DNA from: a bacterium
GTDB lineage: Bacteria > Latescibacterota > UBA2968 > UBA8231
Direction: 5' to 3'
Assembly: GCA_027593305.1 (NCBI GenBank)
Contig: JAQCJA010000038.1
Span: 1-17,436 of the forward strand
DNA length: 17,436 nucleotides
A model generated the notes under the pieces. It made no database searches. It was not told the DNA's origin and saw only the letters and a list, made by a program, of their open reading frames with translations. Shown piece after piece: positions 6,697 through 14,618 of this stretch (within the stretch, counting starts at the first letter, position 1; every line of letters begins with the position of its first letter). The translations under genes and the position numbers were made by a program.

Positions 6697-8841
6697 ATGA
6701 CGATCAATCGCTGCTCCCTGAGTTTTCTGGCTCTGTTGCTGTGTGTCTGCTTCACGGATCGGGTCTCGGCTCGCTCCGAGTTCATTCTCGGCGGCGCAGA
6801 GGGCAATCCGTGGGCGACAGCCCTCAGTTCAGAGGGCGCCGTATATCTCGTTGTCGACCAGCAGAACGTGCGCACCGTAGCGGTGAGCACCACACCCCAC
6901 GGCGCCGGGGGGGATACCCTCATCGAGTTCCAGCACGCGAACTTCCCCACCAGCATCCTGCCGCGTTTCTTTGATCCGTCGGTCAATATCACCCTTGCCG
7001 ATCCCGCGTCGAAGGAGATCGCCAGCATCCCCTTTCTCTACGCCGGGGGCTTTGCGACGACGACGGATGGCTGTGCCGTAGCAGGGCAGCACACACCCAT
7101 CACCAGACCCATGTTCGATGGCGATGTCAACACCGCTCAGTTTCGCCGCATCACTCTGAGCTCGAGCATTTTCTCGGGTGGGCGGGTGGATGCACCGCTG
7201 TCGGCCTCGGCCTGGCCCGGGGGCACGGTGATCGACTTCGGCGCGGCGGTTCCAGTCAATCGCATTCGCTTCTTTCCCCGCCTGGGTGCCACCGACGATG
7301 CCCTGCTGATCAGTGAACTGTCCCAGCCGCGCCCGCCGGATGAGGCCTTCGGTGAGGACAGCTTCGTCGCCAATTACGTCGACTCCTACGAGATAAGGGT
7401 GGGAGACAACTCTACCCGTTTCGCTGCCAGTTCCTGCGACGTTGTCGCCTTTTCCAAGGGCTTCAGTTGGCTCGGTGTCCGCGATCGTCGCCTCGATGTG
7501 CTGCGCTTCACGGAAGAGAACCTCGACGTCGTCGTCGATCTCTCCATGCCGACACGATCCATTCGCTGGCTCACCTTCAAAACCTTCCCGCTGCGCAACT
7601 GGGAGGTCGCTGAATTCGAGGTCTACGGCGAGGGATTCGTCGAAACCACGTCGTACCGAACGCAGATTCTCGACTTCGGCAAGGATGTCAACTGGGGCAA
7701 GGTGCGCTGGAGTGGCGATCTGCCGGAAGGTACACGGATTCAGATCCGCTCACGGATGGGCAGTGTGCCCGACCCGAACCTCTACTTCGAAGAGACCATT
7801 TCGGGGGACATACGACCCATCACTCTGGCGCAATATGAGAAAATCGAGCCAAGTGCTCGCCTTGACCCTCGACCGGATGTCGAGAACTGGAGCTTCTGGT
7901 CGCCACCGTACGATTTTGCCGAGGGCGAGCGTGATGTGACGATCCCCGCCGAATCGTGGGGGGATGGCACGGCGCTGCTGTCACGCGGCCCCAGCCGCTA
8001 CATCCAGTTGGATATCCGCCTCTTCAGCACGTTCACCCGGGCGCCACGGCTCGACCAGATCTGGCTGCAGTTTGGTGAGACACCGCTGGCCCGCGCTGTT
8101 GTTGGTGAGATCTGGCCCATTGAGGTGGACTCCTTCCTACCAACGCTGTTCACCTACGTCGTGCGCCCCGAGTTTGCCACGGAGAATACAGGCTTCGATC
8201 GGCTCGAGATCCTGACCCACAGTCGTGCAGAGCAGATCACCTCGGTCTCAATCGATGGCGAACTTCTGGATCTGGACGAGTTCGTACCCGAGATCCAGGC
8301 AGACCGGGTCATTCTGTCGTTCCCGTCACTGCAGGGCGAGGGGGACAGCTTCAAGCAGCTGGAGGTCACCTTTGAGGTTCCGGTGCTGCGCTACGGCACC
8401 GAATTCAGGAGTTGGGTCTTCAACAGCCAGGACCCCGACCTGATCCGCCAGCAGGTGGGTGCCGGCAACGCCACCTTCCGTTACTCGGGTAATGTGCTGT
8501 CCGTGGCGACGCCGTTGCAGGGCGATCTGCTCGTCGATCTTGAGACATCGAGCCGGGTGATTTCACCCAATGGGGACGGCATCAACGATGATCTCACCCT
8601 CAGCTACAAACTGCGCCAGTTGACGCTGGACCGCCCTGTGACACTGCGCATTTACGATCTGGCGGGCAGGCTGGTTCGTGAGGTCACGCCCCAGTCGTCG
8701 CGCAGCGGCGTCTTTGCGCAGCGGTGGGACGGTCAGGACGACCATGGCAACCTTGTCCCTCCGGGGACCTACATCTACGACGTGACACTCAGCGCGGAAA
8801 CCGAAGAGCGCCGAACGGGCGTCATCGGCGTCATCTACTGA
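6697..8841 (+). CDS. Secreted discoidin-like protein with C-terminal FlgD-like Ig sorting domain
   Basis: 714 aa. The ATG at 6697 was chosen because it follows a GGAAG at short spacing and opens a good signal peptide (MTINRCSLSFLALLLCVCF, probable cleavage after SARS or nearby). The frame is open further upstream to 6619, but that extension has no signal-peptide logic. Two beta-sandwich-like regions resemble F5/8-type-C folds: GTVIDFGAAVPVNRIRFFPR, then SIRWLTFKTFPLRNWEVAEF with EVYGEG, and later GPSRYIQLDIRLFS. Residues ~618-714 form a FlgD-like Ig domain (ISPNGDGINDDLTLSY, LRIYDLAGRLVRE, RWDGQDDHGNLVPPGTYIYD), ending VIGVIY. It is a full-length paralog of the minus-strand gene at 4400-6542, and the two share a 154-bp divergent control region. 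Likely extracellular or surface attached; the ligand is unknown, with carbohydrate a reasonable guess. Confidence 0.9.
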   Translation: MTINRCSLSFLALLLCVCFTDRVSARSEFILGGAEGNPWATALSSEGAVYLVVDQQNVRTVAVSTTPHGAGGDTLIEFQHANFPTSILPRFFDPSVNITLADPASKEIASIPFLYAGGFATTTDGCAVAGQHTPITRPMFDGDVNTAQFRRITLSSSIFSGGRVDAPLSASAWPGGTVIDFGAAVPVNRIRFFPRLGATDDALLISELSQPRPPDEAFGEDSFVANYVDSYEIRVGDNSTRFAASSCDVVAFSKGFSWLGVRDRRLDVLRFTEENLDVVVDLSMPTRSIRWLTFKTFPLRNWEVAEFEVYGEGFVETTSYRTQILDFGKDVNWGKVRWSGDLPEGTRIQIRSRMGSVPDPNLYFEETISGDIRPITLAQYEKIEPSARLDPRPDVENWSFWSPPYDFAEGERDVTIPAESWGDGTALLSRGPSRYIQLDIRLFSTFTRAPRLDQIWLQFGETPLARAVVGEIWPIEVDSFLPTLFTYVVRPEFATENTGFDRLEILTHSRAEQITSVSIDGELLDLDEFVPEIQADRVILSFPSLQGEGDSFKQLEVTFEVPVLRYGTEFRSWVFNSQDPDLIRQQVGAGNATFRYSGNVLSVATPLQGDLLVDLETSSRVISPNGDGINDDLTLSYKLRQLTLDRPVTLRIYDLAGRLVREVTPQSSRSGVFAQRWDGQDDHGNLVPPGTYIYDVTLSAETEERRTGVIGVIY

Positions 8842-8882
8842 GTTTCCTGCTGAACATCCGACGCGCTTGTCCGCAAAAGTTC

Positions 8883-8911
8883 TTGACAATCCCTATTCTG
8901 CGCCGTACGGT
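8883..8911 (+). promoter_or_regulatory. Candidate sigma70-like promoter for the CBM9-like gene
   Basis: A consensus TTGACA at 8883-8888 is followed after 17 bp by TACGGT (8906-8911), which keeps the most conserved -10 positions (T1, A2, T6). The predicted start is near 8918, leaving a ~70-nt leader to the ATG at 8988. With the terminator at 9950, this would make the gene a monocistronic unit. Confidence 0.45.
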
Positions 8912-8987
8912 TTCCGCCCTGCTCCATCTCACCCCCCGTGCCATATCATGTGGCAGTTGTATCCATACCATCAGGAGAGTTCGAACC

Positions 8988-9884
8988 ATGAAGCGACTGA
9001 TTCTGAGCGCATCGCTCGTGATCGCCGTGGCGGTCAGCGCGCACAACCCGCCCGGCGAGTTGTTCTTTGCCGCGCAGTTCCCCGACAACCTCGTCCCCAC
9101 CATGGCCGGCAATCTCGCGGACTGGGACATTGTGCCGATCGACCCCTACACGATCCGTAACGATCGCCTCTACTCGCCGGTCGCCGAGATTCAGCCCGTG
9201 GGCCGCGGCGAAATCGACGCCAGCGACATGAACATCCGTCACGTTGTTGGCTGGAACGAAAACCTGAACAAGATCTATGTCATGAGTGAGGTGTTTGACA
9301 ACATCCACAACAACGATCGGCAGGATGCGGCTCGTTTCAACCATGACGATGCATGGGAAGTTGAAGTCAATCCGGATCACACACCGACAGAAGAGCACAA
9401 TCAGGCGGAGCAGCCGGCGAACAACTTCAGCTACAAGTGGGCCGTTCCGCCGGTAGAGGGTCAGTATCAGTTCTACCGTCCCAATGCCGCCCTGTCGTGG
9501 CTGGTCGATGGCTCCCAGTGGGTCGATTTCGGCTGGGGCTTCTCCGGTGACCAGTTTGGTGAGAGCACCTATCGCTACGAACTGGCTGTTACACCCATCG
9601 AGTCGATGCCTCGTGACAATGCCATCACCGAGTCTCAGGCTGTCGTACACAACCTCGATGAGGAAGAGATCATCCACATCTCCATCACCGTGGGTGATAT
9701 CGATGAGCCCACCACGGGAGACTTCGTCCTGGAGAGCTATCAGGGTTTCTGGACCCTGTCGCCTGAAAGCTGCTGCACAGGCACGAACGACTTCGTGATG
9801 GCTCCGGTGGAGCCCTCGATCGCCGCGCTGTCCGCGACGGCCATCGAGGAAGTCACCTGGGGTCAGATCAAGGCTGGTTTCTAA
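8988..9884 (+). CDS. Secreted CBM9-like (sugar-binding-like) protein
   Basis: 298 aa. The ATG at 8988 has a good AGGAGAG site 8 nt upstream and a textbook signal peptide (MKRLILSASLVIAVAVSA, then HNPPGELF). The mature part looks like a single family-9 carbohydrate-binding or related beta-sandwich module. It has an early GNLADWD, then VVGWNENLNKIYVMSEVFD (the usual 'W.. ..LY....V.D' strand pair) and FNHDDAWEVEVNPDHT (the 'DDs.Ev..dpd' motif). The rest, to a C-terminal VTWGQIKAGF, has no catalytic signature, no lipobox and no sorting tail, so it is probably periplasmic or released. An unusual CC pair (PESCCTGTND) may form or coordinate something, but this is not interpretable. It has its own promoter and terminator. 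Possible role: glycan binding that complements the neighbouring surface proteins. The fold assignment rests on motif pattern alone. Confidence 0.85.
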   Translation: MKRLILSASLVIAVAVSAHNPPGELFFAAQFPDNLVPTMAGNLADWDIVPIDPYTIRNDRLYSPVAEIQPVGRGEIDASDMNIRHVVGWNENLNKIYVMSEVFDNIHNNDRQDAARFNHDDAWEVEVNPDHTPTEEHNQAEQPANNFSYKWAVPPVEGQYQFYRPNAALSWLVDGSQWVDFGWGFSGDQFGESTYRYELAVTPIESMPRDNAITESQAVVHNLDEEEIIHISITVGDIDEPTTGDFVLESYQGFWTLSPESCCTGTNDFVMAPVEPSIAALSATAIEEVTWGQIKAGF

Positions 9885-9949
9885 GCCACCTGGCGTTGGC
9901 GGCGACGTGCCGCGCTGGCGATGAAAGCCGCATTTGCGCCATGATTCCT

Positions 9950-9990
9950 GCACCCCCGGAGCCCCATCAGTGGCTCCGGGGGTGCTTTTT
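9950..9990 (+). terminator. Strong Rho-independent terminator after the CBM9-like gene
   Basis: A perfect 14-bp stem, gcacccccggagcc (9950-9963) with ggctccgggggtgc (9972-9985), encloses an 8-nt loop (ccatcagt) and is followed by TTTTT (9986-9990). It sits 65 bp after the stop at 9884 and only 31 bp before the next start codon. Confidence 0.92.
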
Positions 9991-10020
9991 CGTTCTGCCC
10001 TGTGACGGCCATACTTCCTG

Positions 10021-11685
10021 ATGGGAGCACTCTTGACGCTGTACCCGCAACTGCTTCTGCCCCTGGCTCTGCTCGTCGGCTGCACTCGCTCGGAGCCGGA
10101 TCAGGCTGTACCATCATCGGCGCCCCCCCCTGCCTTTGTGGATGTCGCCCTCGCCGCAGGGCTCGGCCGGGCCCATACCGGCGGCGGTCCCGACAAGGGC
10201 TACATCGTCGAGGCCAAGGGGGGTGGCAGCGCGGTCCTCGACGCCGACGGCGATGGCGACCTGGATATTTTCTGGGTGAACGGTGCAACCCTCGAATCAC
10301 CGGACCGTGGCCCCGGCAACGCCCTGTACCGCAACGATGGTGCTCTGCAATTCACCGATATCGCGCCTGCGGCGGGGGTCACCGGTGCCGGCTGGGGCAT
10401 GGGATCCGTCGCCGCCGATTATGACAACGATGGTGACACGGACATCTACGTCACCTGCCTGCAGGCCAATCAGCTCTTCCGCAACCAGGGGGGGCAGTTC
10501 GCCGAGGTCGCCGCCCGGACCCACGTGAATGTCACCCAGTGGAGCACGGGAGCAGCCTTCGGAGACTACGATCTCGATGGTGACCTCGACCTCTACGTCG
10601 CCGATTACGTGGATTTTACGGCCGCTGCCGTTCAACGGCTGGGCACGCAGTGGAAGGGTGTGCCCTCCTTTGTTGGCCCCCTCGGCCTGCGCCCGCAGCA
10701 GGATCACCTTCTGCGCAACGATGACGGTGTTTTCGTCGACGTCAGCGACGCCACGGGGATCTCCGCCGTCGCCGCCGGTTATGGCCTGGGTGTTGTCATG
10801 ACGGATATCGATACGGACGGCGATGCCGACATCTATGTCGCCAATGACTCGTCGCCGAACTTTCTCTTCCGCAACGACGGCGGACGCTTTGTCGAGATCG
10901 CGCTGTCCGCCCATGTCAGCCATGGCGCCATGGGCAATGCCCAGGCCGGCATGGGTGTTGCAGTGGGCGACTACGACGCCGATGGCAACCCCGATCTGCT
11001 GGTGACCAATTTCGATGACGACTACAACACGCTGTACCACAATGAGGGCAACGGCAGTTTCGAGGATGTCAGCTTCTCGGTTGGCATCGCGCAACCCGAG
11101 CTCCCCTTTGTGGGTTTTGGCGCCATATTCCTCGACTTCGACCATGATACCCGGCTCGACCTGTTCATCGCCAACGGCCACGTGTACCCGCAGATCGACG
11201 CCTCCGGCACGAACTCGACCTACGCGCAGAGCGACCATCTGTACCGCAATCTGGGTGATGGCCGCTTTGCCCCGTTTCCCCCGAGTGGCGCCTCCCCCTT
11301 CCCTCCACGTGTGAGTCGTGGGGCTGTGGCAGCCGACTTCGACAACGATGGTGATCTCGACCTCTTCGTCGCCCACCTCAATGATCACCCCGCCCTGTAT
11401 CGCAATGATGCTGCAGCAGGCAACTGGCTGGGCATTGGCCTGGTCGGCAACGACAGCAATCGCGATGGCATCGGCGCCCGCGTCAGCGTCTACAGTGGTG
11501 GTCAGCGACAGACACGCGAAGCCATCCGTGGCAGCAGCTTTCTCAGTTCGGAGGACCCCCGGCTGCACTTCGGTCTGGGTCAGGCTGCCGTTGTCGACAG
11601 CCTGACGGTCCACTGGCCCGCTGGTGGCATACAGCGACTGCTGGCGGTGGAGGTGAACCACTACCTTTCGCTGCGTGAGCCATGA
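10021..11685 (+). CDS. Lipoprotein with FG-GAP/VCBS repeats and C-terminal ASPIC/UnbV domain
   Basis: 554 aa. The N-terminus is a lipoprotein signal ending in the lipobox LLVGC (Cys21), so the protein is probably lipid-anchored outside the inner membrane. Residues ~60-470 contain about seven FG-GAP/VCBS blades with calcium-binding type loops: DADGDGDLDIFWV, DYDNDGDTDIYVT, DYDLDGDLDLYVA, DIDTDGDADIYVA, DYDADGNPDLLVT, DFDHDTRLDLFIA and DFDNDGDLDLFVA. These predict an integrin-alpha-like beta-propeller. The last ~90 residues are an ASPIC/UnbV domain (NWLGIGLVGNDSNRDGIGAR, REAIRGSSFLSSEDPRLHFG, SLTVHWPAGG). Length is normal for this family, whose molecular role is poorly known. The ATG at 10021 has no Shine-Dalgarno; a TTG at 10033 preceded by GGGAG is a plausible alternative start and keeps the lipobox. 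The upstream terminator implies a separate promoter. Confidence 0.92.
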   Translation: MGALLTLYPQLLLPLALLVGCTRSEPDQAVPSSAPPPAFVDVALAAGLGRAHTGGGPDKGYIVEAKGGGSAVLDADGDGDLDIFWVNGATLESPDRGPGNALYRNDGALQFTDIAPAAGVTGAGWGMGSVAADYDNDGDTDIYVTCLQANQLFRNQGGQFAEVAARTHVNVTQWSTGAAFGDYDLDGDLDLYVADYVDFTAAAVQRLGTQWKGVPSFVGPLGLRPQQDHLLRNDDGVFVDVSDATGISAVAAGYGLGVVMTDIDTDGDADIYVANDSSPNFLFRNDGGRFVEIALSAHVSHGAMGNAQAGMGVAVGDYDADGNPDLLVTNFDDDYNTLYHNEGNGSFEDVSFSVGIAQPELPFVGFGAIFLDFDHDTRLDLFIANGHVYPQIDASGTNSTYAQSDHLYRNLGDGRFAPFPPSGASPFPPRVSRGAVAADFDNDGDLDLFVAHLNDHPALYRNDAAAGNWLGIGLVGNDSNRDGIGARVSVYSGGQRQTREAIRGSSFLSSEDPRLHFGLGQAAVVDSLTVHWPAGGIQRLLAVEVNHYLSLREP

Positions 11686-11687
11686 GC

Positions 11688-11712
11688 AGGCGTTTGCATT
11701 TGAAGGCGTTTG
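11688..11712 (+). repeat. 9-bp direct repeat AGGCGTTTG next to a promoter
   Basis: Exact copies of aggcgtttg lie at 11688-11696 and 11704-11712, with a 16-bp period. The second ends one base before the -35 box at 11714. The position suggests possible regulator half-sites for the downstream operon. A 9-mer repeat in 25 bp could also be chance. Confidence 0.5.
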
Positions 11713-11713
11713 G

Positions 11714-11743
11714 TTGACAGCCCGGTAGGGGTTTTCCTATTGT
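11714..11743 (+). promoter_or_regulatory. Candidate sigma70-like promoter of the lipoprotein-DUF362-ABC operon
   Basis: TTGACA (11714-11719) matches the -35 consensus exactly. After an 18-bp spacer, TATTGT (11738-11743) matches 4 of 6 of the -10 consensus. The predicted start is near 11750, giving a short leader (~20 nt) that carries the CAGGGGAG ribosome binding site before the ATG at 11769. Confidence 0.5.
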
Positions 11744-11768
11744 CAGCCCAACTCAGGGGAGTAACGCC

Positions 11769-12563
11769 ATGTCTTGTGAGACAAAAAACGACACGCGAGT
11801 CCTGCGGACCCGTGAGACCTTTCGCGCATGGGGCCGCTGGATCTGTCTTTCCGGGTGCCTGACCTTCTGGCTGCTCACCGGTTGCGGCTATTACCACTAT
11901 GCCGGCCCCCTGGCACCGGGCAGCGAACAGGCCTCCTCCATGACCATCGCCGATGACGGCAGCGTCACCTACGTGCAGGGACGCCTGGAGGTTCGCCTGC
12001 GGCCGGTTACCGATGACGAGTTGAACCGGCAGTTCGCCTCCCAGTCCGAGGGCGGGCCGAACGCTACGAACCCGTATACCTACGGCGACACCGAGTTCTT
12101 CTCGGGCCCCAAGAAGCGCCAGCGGTTCACGGTCTTCAGCCTGAGCGTCAAGAACTATGAGTATCCGAAGGTCAAAGTCGACCCGCGCCGGGTGCAACTG
12201 CTGGCGTCCAACCGACGCGAGTACTGGAGCCTCAGTATCCAGCAGATGGATAACTACTTCCGCGCCTATGCCCAGGGCTACCGGGGCAATGAATACTCCC
12301 GCTATCGGCAGCGCCGCGATCTCATGCAGCGCACCTCCTTCGCGGAGCAGGACATCTTCAGTGGTCAGGAAGCCGAAGGTCTGATTGCATTTCCGAGCCT
12401 GCACGCGGACGTCGATCACGTGCGCCTGGTGATTCACGACCTCGTGCTGCGCTTCGACTACCGCAACGAGCCGATTGAGGCAGTGGATCTGACGTACGAC
12501 TTTCAGCGGGATATCGGTCGCAGGTATCCGGATGGCACCATCGCTCTGACGGCTGGCGACTGA
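11769..12563 (+). CDS. Putative lipoprotein of unknown function
   Basis: 264 aa. The ATG at 11769 has an AGGGGAG site 6-7 nt upstream. The n-region is long and basic (to about residue 24), followed by a hydrophobic stretch and the lipobox LLTGC (Cys39), so it is predicted to be lipidated. No known domain was recognised in the mature part. It is hydrophilic and rich in Arg, Tyr and Asp. A middle segment (QRFTVFSLSVKNYEYPKV, DPRRVQLLASNRREYWSLS) could be an immunoglobulin-like or DUF4352-like beta fold, and a Tyr/Arg-rich helix (YFRAYAQGYRGNEYSRYRQR) follows. The next gene starts 3 nt after its stop, so they are almost certainly co-transcribed. Possible roles include an envelope scaffold or accessory factor for the DUF362 protein; this is a guess from position. 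Confidence 0.85.
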   Translation: MSCETKNDTRVLRTRETFRAWGRWICLSGCLTFWLLTGCGYYHYAGPLAPGSEQASSMTIADDGSVTYVQGRLEVRLRPVTDDELNRQFASQSEGGPNATNPYTYGDTEFFSGPKKRQRFTVFSLSVKNYEYPKVKVDPRRVQLLASNRREYWSLSIQQMDNYFRAYAQGYRGNEYSRYRQRRDLMQRTSFAEQDIFSGQEAEGLIAFPSLHADVDHVRLVIHDLVLRFDYRNEPIEAVDLTYDFQRDIGRRYPDGTIALTAGD

Positions 12564-12566
12564 CTG

Positions 12567-14618
12567 TTGCGTCGTCTCGTCAGCCCCGGATACCTCTCGC
12601 TCGGCCTGCTGGCGATCGTTGCCCTGTCAGACGTCATGTACGGACTGCAGACGTCCGGTACCGGCAAGTTTGCCCCGGATGCTCTGTTCGACGCCGTCAC
12701 CTCTGCCACAGAGGCACGGGTCTCGATCGTTCGCTCTGACGATCCCGCACTGCCCTCTCCGGCAAGTGTCGCGGGCGATCTCAACGACCGGCAGATCGAG
12801 GCGATGGTGCGCCGCGCCGTCGATCTCATCGGCGGCTTCGAATGGCTGGTCCGACCGGGTGACCGCGTCCTCATCAAACCGAACATCGTCGACCCCGAAC
12901 CGCCCGGCGTTGGCGAAATCACCGACGTTCGCGTCGTCAAGGCGATTGCCCGCATTGTCCATGAAGTCACGGGCGGCGATGTCGAGGTCATCGTCGGTGA
13001 AGGGAGCCCGCGGCCCATGGCCTGGGAACTCCCCTACGCGCCGTCGTGGAATGCACCCGCCTGGACCGAACTCTGGGACGTAGCCGGTTTCCAGACGCTG
13101 CTGACCGATCCCGAACTGGCCGACGTCAACCTGCGTCTGACGAATCTCAACGGCCCCTGGGAGGACCTCGTGGAGGTCGACATCCCCCAGGGTGGCTATT
13201 TCGACCGCAATCTCGGGCGCCTCTGGGTGCACAAGGACGTACTCAACGCCGATGTGCTCATCAACGTCCCCGTCATGAAGATCCACAATACGGGTATCAC
13301 CGTCGCCCTGAAGAACAGCATCGGGTTGTATCCGGCGACGAAATACGGCTTCTCCCGCAGTGTCGGCGTGCCGCAGGATGACTTCAAACACCGCCTGCTG
13401 CACTACGACGACGCACCACGGGACTGGGTTGAGGAGCAGGTTGTCGACATCAACCTCGTCGCCGACGTCGATTTCACCATCGTTGATGCCTTGATGACGC
13501 TGCAGCAGAGCAAGAACGCCATGCGCTCCGGCACCACGATCACCAATCAGATTCGGCGCAACATGATCCTCGCCAGCGCTGATCCCGTCGCCATCGATCA
13601 TGTCGCTGCCCGTCTCATGGGACAGAACCCGGACGACATCGCCATGATCACCCTCGCCGAAAGGGTCGGACTGGGGACCAACAACAGGGACCAGATCGAC
13701 GTTTTTGGTGCGCCGGTGGAGCCGAACATCCAGCAGTACATCAAGGATCCTCTGTACACGTCCGACTTTGGCCAGGGCAATCGCACCTGGCTGCTGGCGG
13801 GGCCCTTCCCGGCGGCCGAAGTCGATGCACCCCTGGACCATGCCTTTCTTGCTGATGAAGCGGCGTTGATCGGGCAACCCGGTCGGGATGGGTGGTCGGA
13901 ACCCATCTATTTCTTTGATGACCGCATTGATCTGGGTGCTTTCTACAACGTGGGTGTCGGGGCGCGCACGGTGGCGTATGCCTTCACCTGGTTCGACGCA
14001 CCAGCCGATCAGCAGGCGGAACTGTGGATCGGCTCCGACGAGGGCCTGCGGGTCTGGATCAACGGCGAGATCGCCTACGACTACACGAGGCGCCGCACCT
14101 ATCGTGATGACGAGATCGTGCAGGACAAGAAACTTCCCATCCGGCTGCGCAAAGGTGAGAACACGCTGCTGGTGAAAGCCGTGCAGGAGTTCTCCGATTT
14201 TCAGTTTGCCCTGAATATCTGTGAACCGGAGGCGAATTTCACCATCGATGGAGATCGCGTTGATGGCCTCAAGTTCCGTGCCGTGCCGCTCGCCATGACG
14301 GCCGTCACCGATGAGCGGACGACACCGGCGCAGTTCGCCCTCGATCGCAACTACCCGAATCCCTTCAATGCTGCCACCGTCATCCCCTTCCACGTCGATG
14401 GCATGGCCGGAAGGGACCGGCGAGTAACGCTCGAGATCCTTGACGTAACGGGGCAGCGGGTACGCAGCCTGGTGGATCGGGCCCTGGCACCCGGCCCGCA
14501 CTCCAGGGTCTGGGATGGCACGGACGATGCAGGTCGGGCCGTGGCGTCAGGCGTCTTTCTGACCTGCCTGCGGGTCGATGACGGCACTGCCTCGCGCAAA
14601 CTCGTCCTGCTGCGTTGA
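12567..14618 (+). CDS. Exported DUF362-domain protein with jelly-roll domain and T9SS-type C-terminal sorting domain
   Basis: 683 aa from a TTG start 3 nt after the previous stop, with no strong Shine-Dalgarno. The N-terminus has a hydrophobic signal or anchor (YLSLGLLAIVALSDVMYGL). Residues ~50-390 carry DUF362 signatures: VLIKPNIVDP (~100), VKAIARIVHEV and EVIVGEGSPRPM, VMKIHNTGITVALKNSIG (~235-253), FTIVDALMTLQ and ILASADPVAIDHVAARLMG (~333-351). No Cys-rich ferredoxin part is present. Residues ~405-555 look like a galactose-binding or PA14-like jelly roll (WLLAGPFP, ELWIGSDEGLRVWINGE, LRKGENTLLVKA). The last 100 residues are a T9SS type-A-like tail (LDRNYPNPFNAATVIPF, LEILDVTGQRVR, VWDGTDDAGRAVASGVF). 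The stop overlaps the next start by 4 bp (TTGA), implying translational coupling to the ABC binding protein. DUF362 function is poorly defined; surface display of it is notable. Confidence 0.9.
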   Translation: MRRLVSPGYLSLGLLAIVALSDVMYGLQTSGTGKFAPDALFDAVTSATEARVSIVRSDDPALPSPASVAGDLNDRQIEAMVRRAVDLIGGFEWLVRPGDRVLIKPNIVDPEPPGVGEITDVRVVKAIARIVHEVTGGDVEVIVGEGSPRPMAWELPYAPSWNAPAWTELWDVAGFQTLLTDPELADVNLRLTNLNGPWEDLVEVDIPQGGYFDRNLGRLWVHKDVLNADVLINVPVMKIHNTGITVALKNSIGLYPATKYGFSRSVGVPQDDFKHRLLHYDDAPRDWVEEQVVDINLVADVDFTIVDALMTLQQSKNAMRSGTTITNQIRRNMILASADPVAIDHVAARLMGQNPDDIAMITLAERVGLGTNNRDQIDVFGAPVEPNIQQYIKDPLYTSDFGQGNRTWLLAGPFPAAEVDAPLDHAFLADEAALIGQPGRDGWSEPIYFFDDRIDLGAFYNVGVGARTVAYAFTWFDAPADQQAELWIGSDEGLRVWINGEIAYDYTRRRTYRDDEIVQDKKLPIRLRKGENTLLVKAVQEFSDFQFALNICEPEANFTIDGDRVDGLKFRAVPLAMTAVTDERTTPAQFALDRNYPNPFNAATVIPFHVDGMAGRDRRVTLEILDVTGQRVRSLVDRALAPGPHSRVWDGTDDAGRAVASGVFLTCLRVDDGTASRKLVLLR

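Noticed and set aside
10200..11400. Recurrent gatggtgac/gacctcgac-like DNA as a repeat array
   Set aside because: The recurrence is explained by FG-GAP loops (DxDxDGDxDx) in the coding sequence; spacing is irregular and there is no CRISPR-like repeat-spacer pattern.
10297..11661. A 454-codon minus-strand open frame opposite the UnbV gene
   Set aside because: Its Val/Ile/Ala-rich repeats are the reverse reading of the FG-GAP Asp-Gly-Asp codons; no independent start site or domain.
12627..14501. A 624-codon open frame on the minus strand opposite the DUF362 gene
   Set aside because: It is antisense to a gene with clear domain motifs, lacks a signal or recognisable motif, and its low-complexity His/Asp/Val-rich sequence is typical of the mirror of GC-rich codons.
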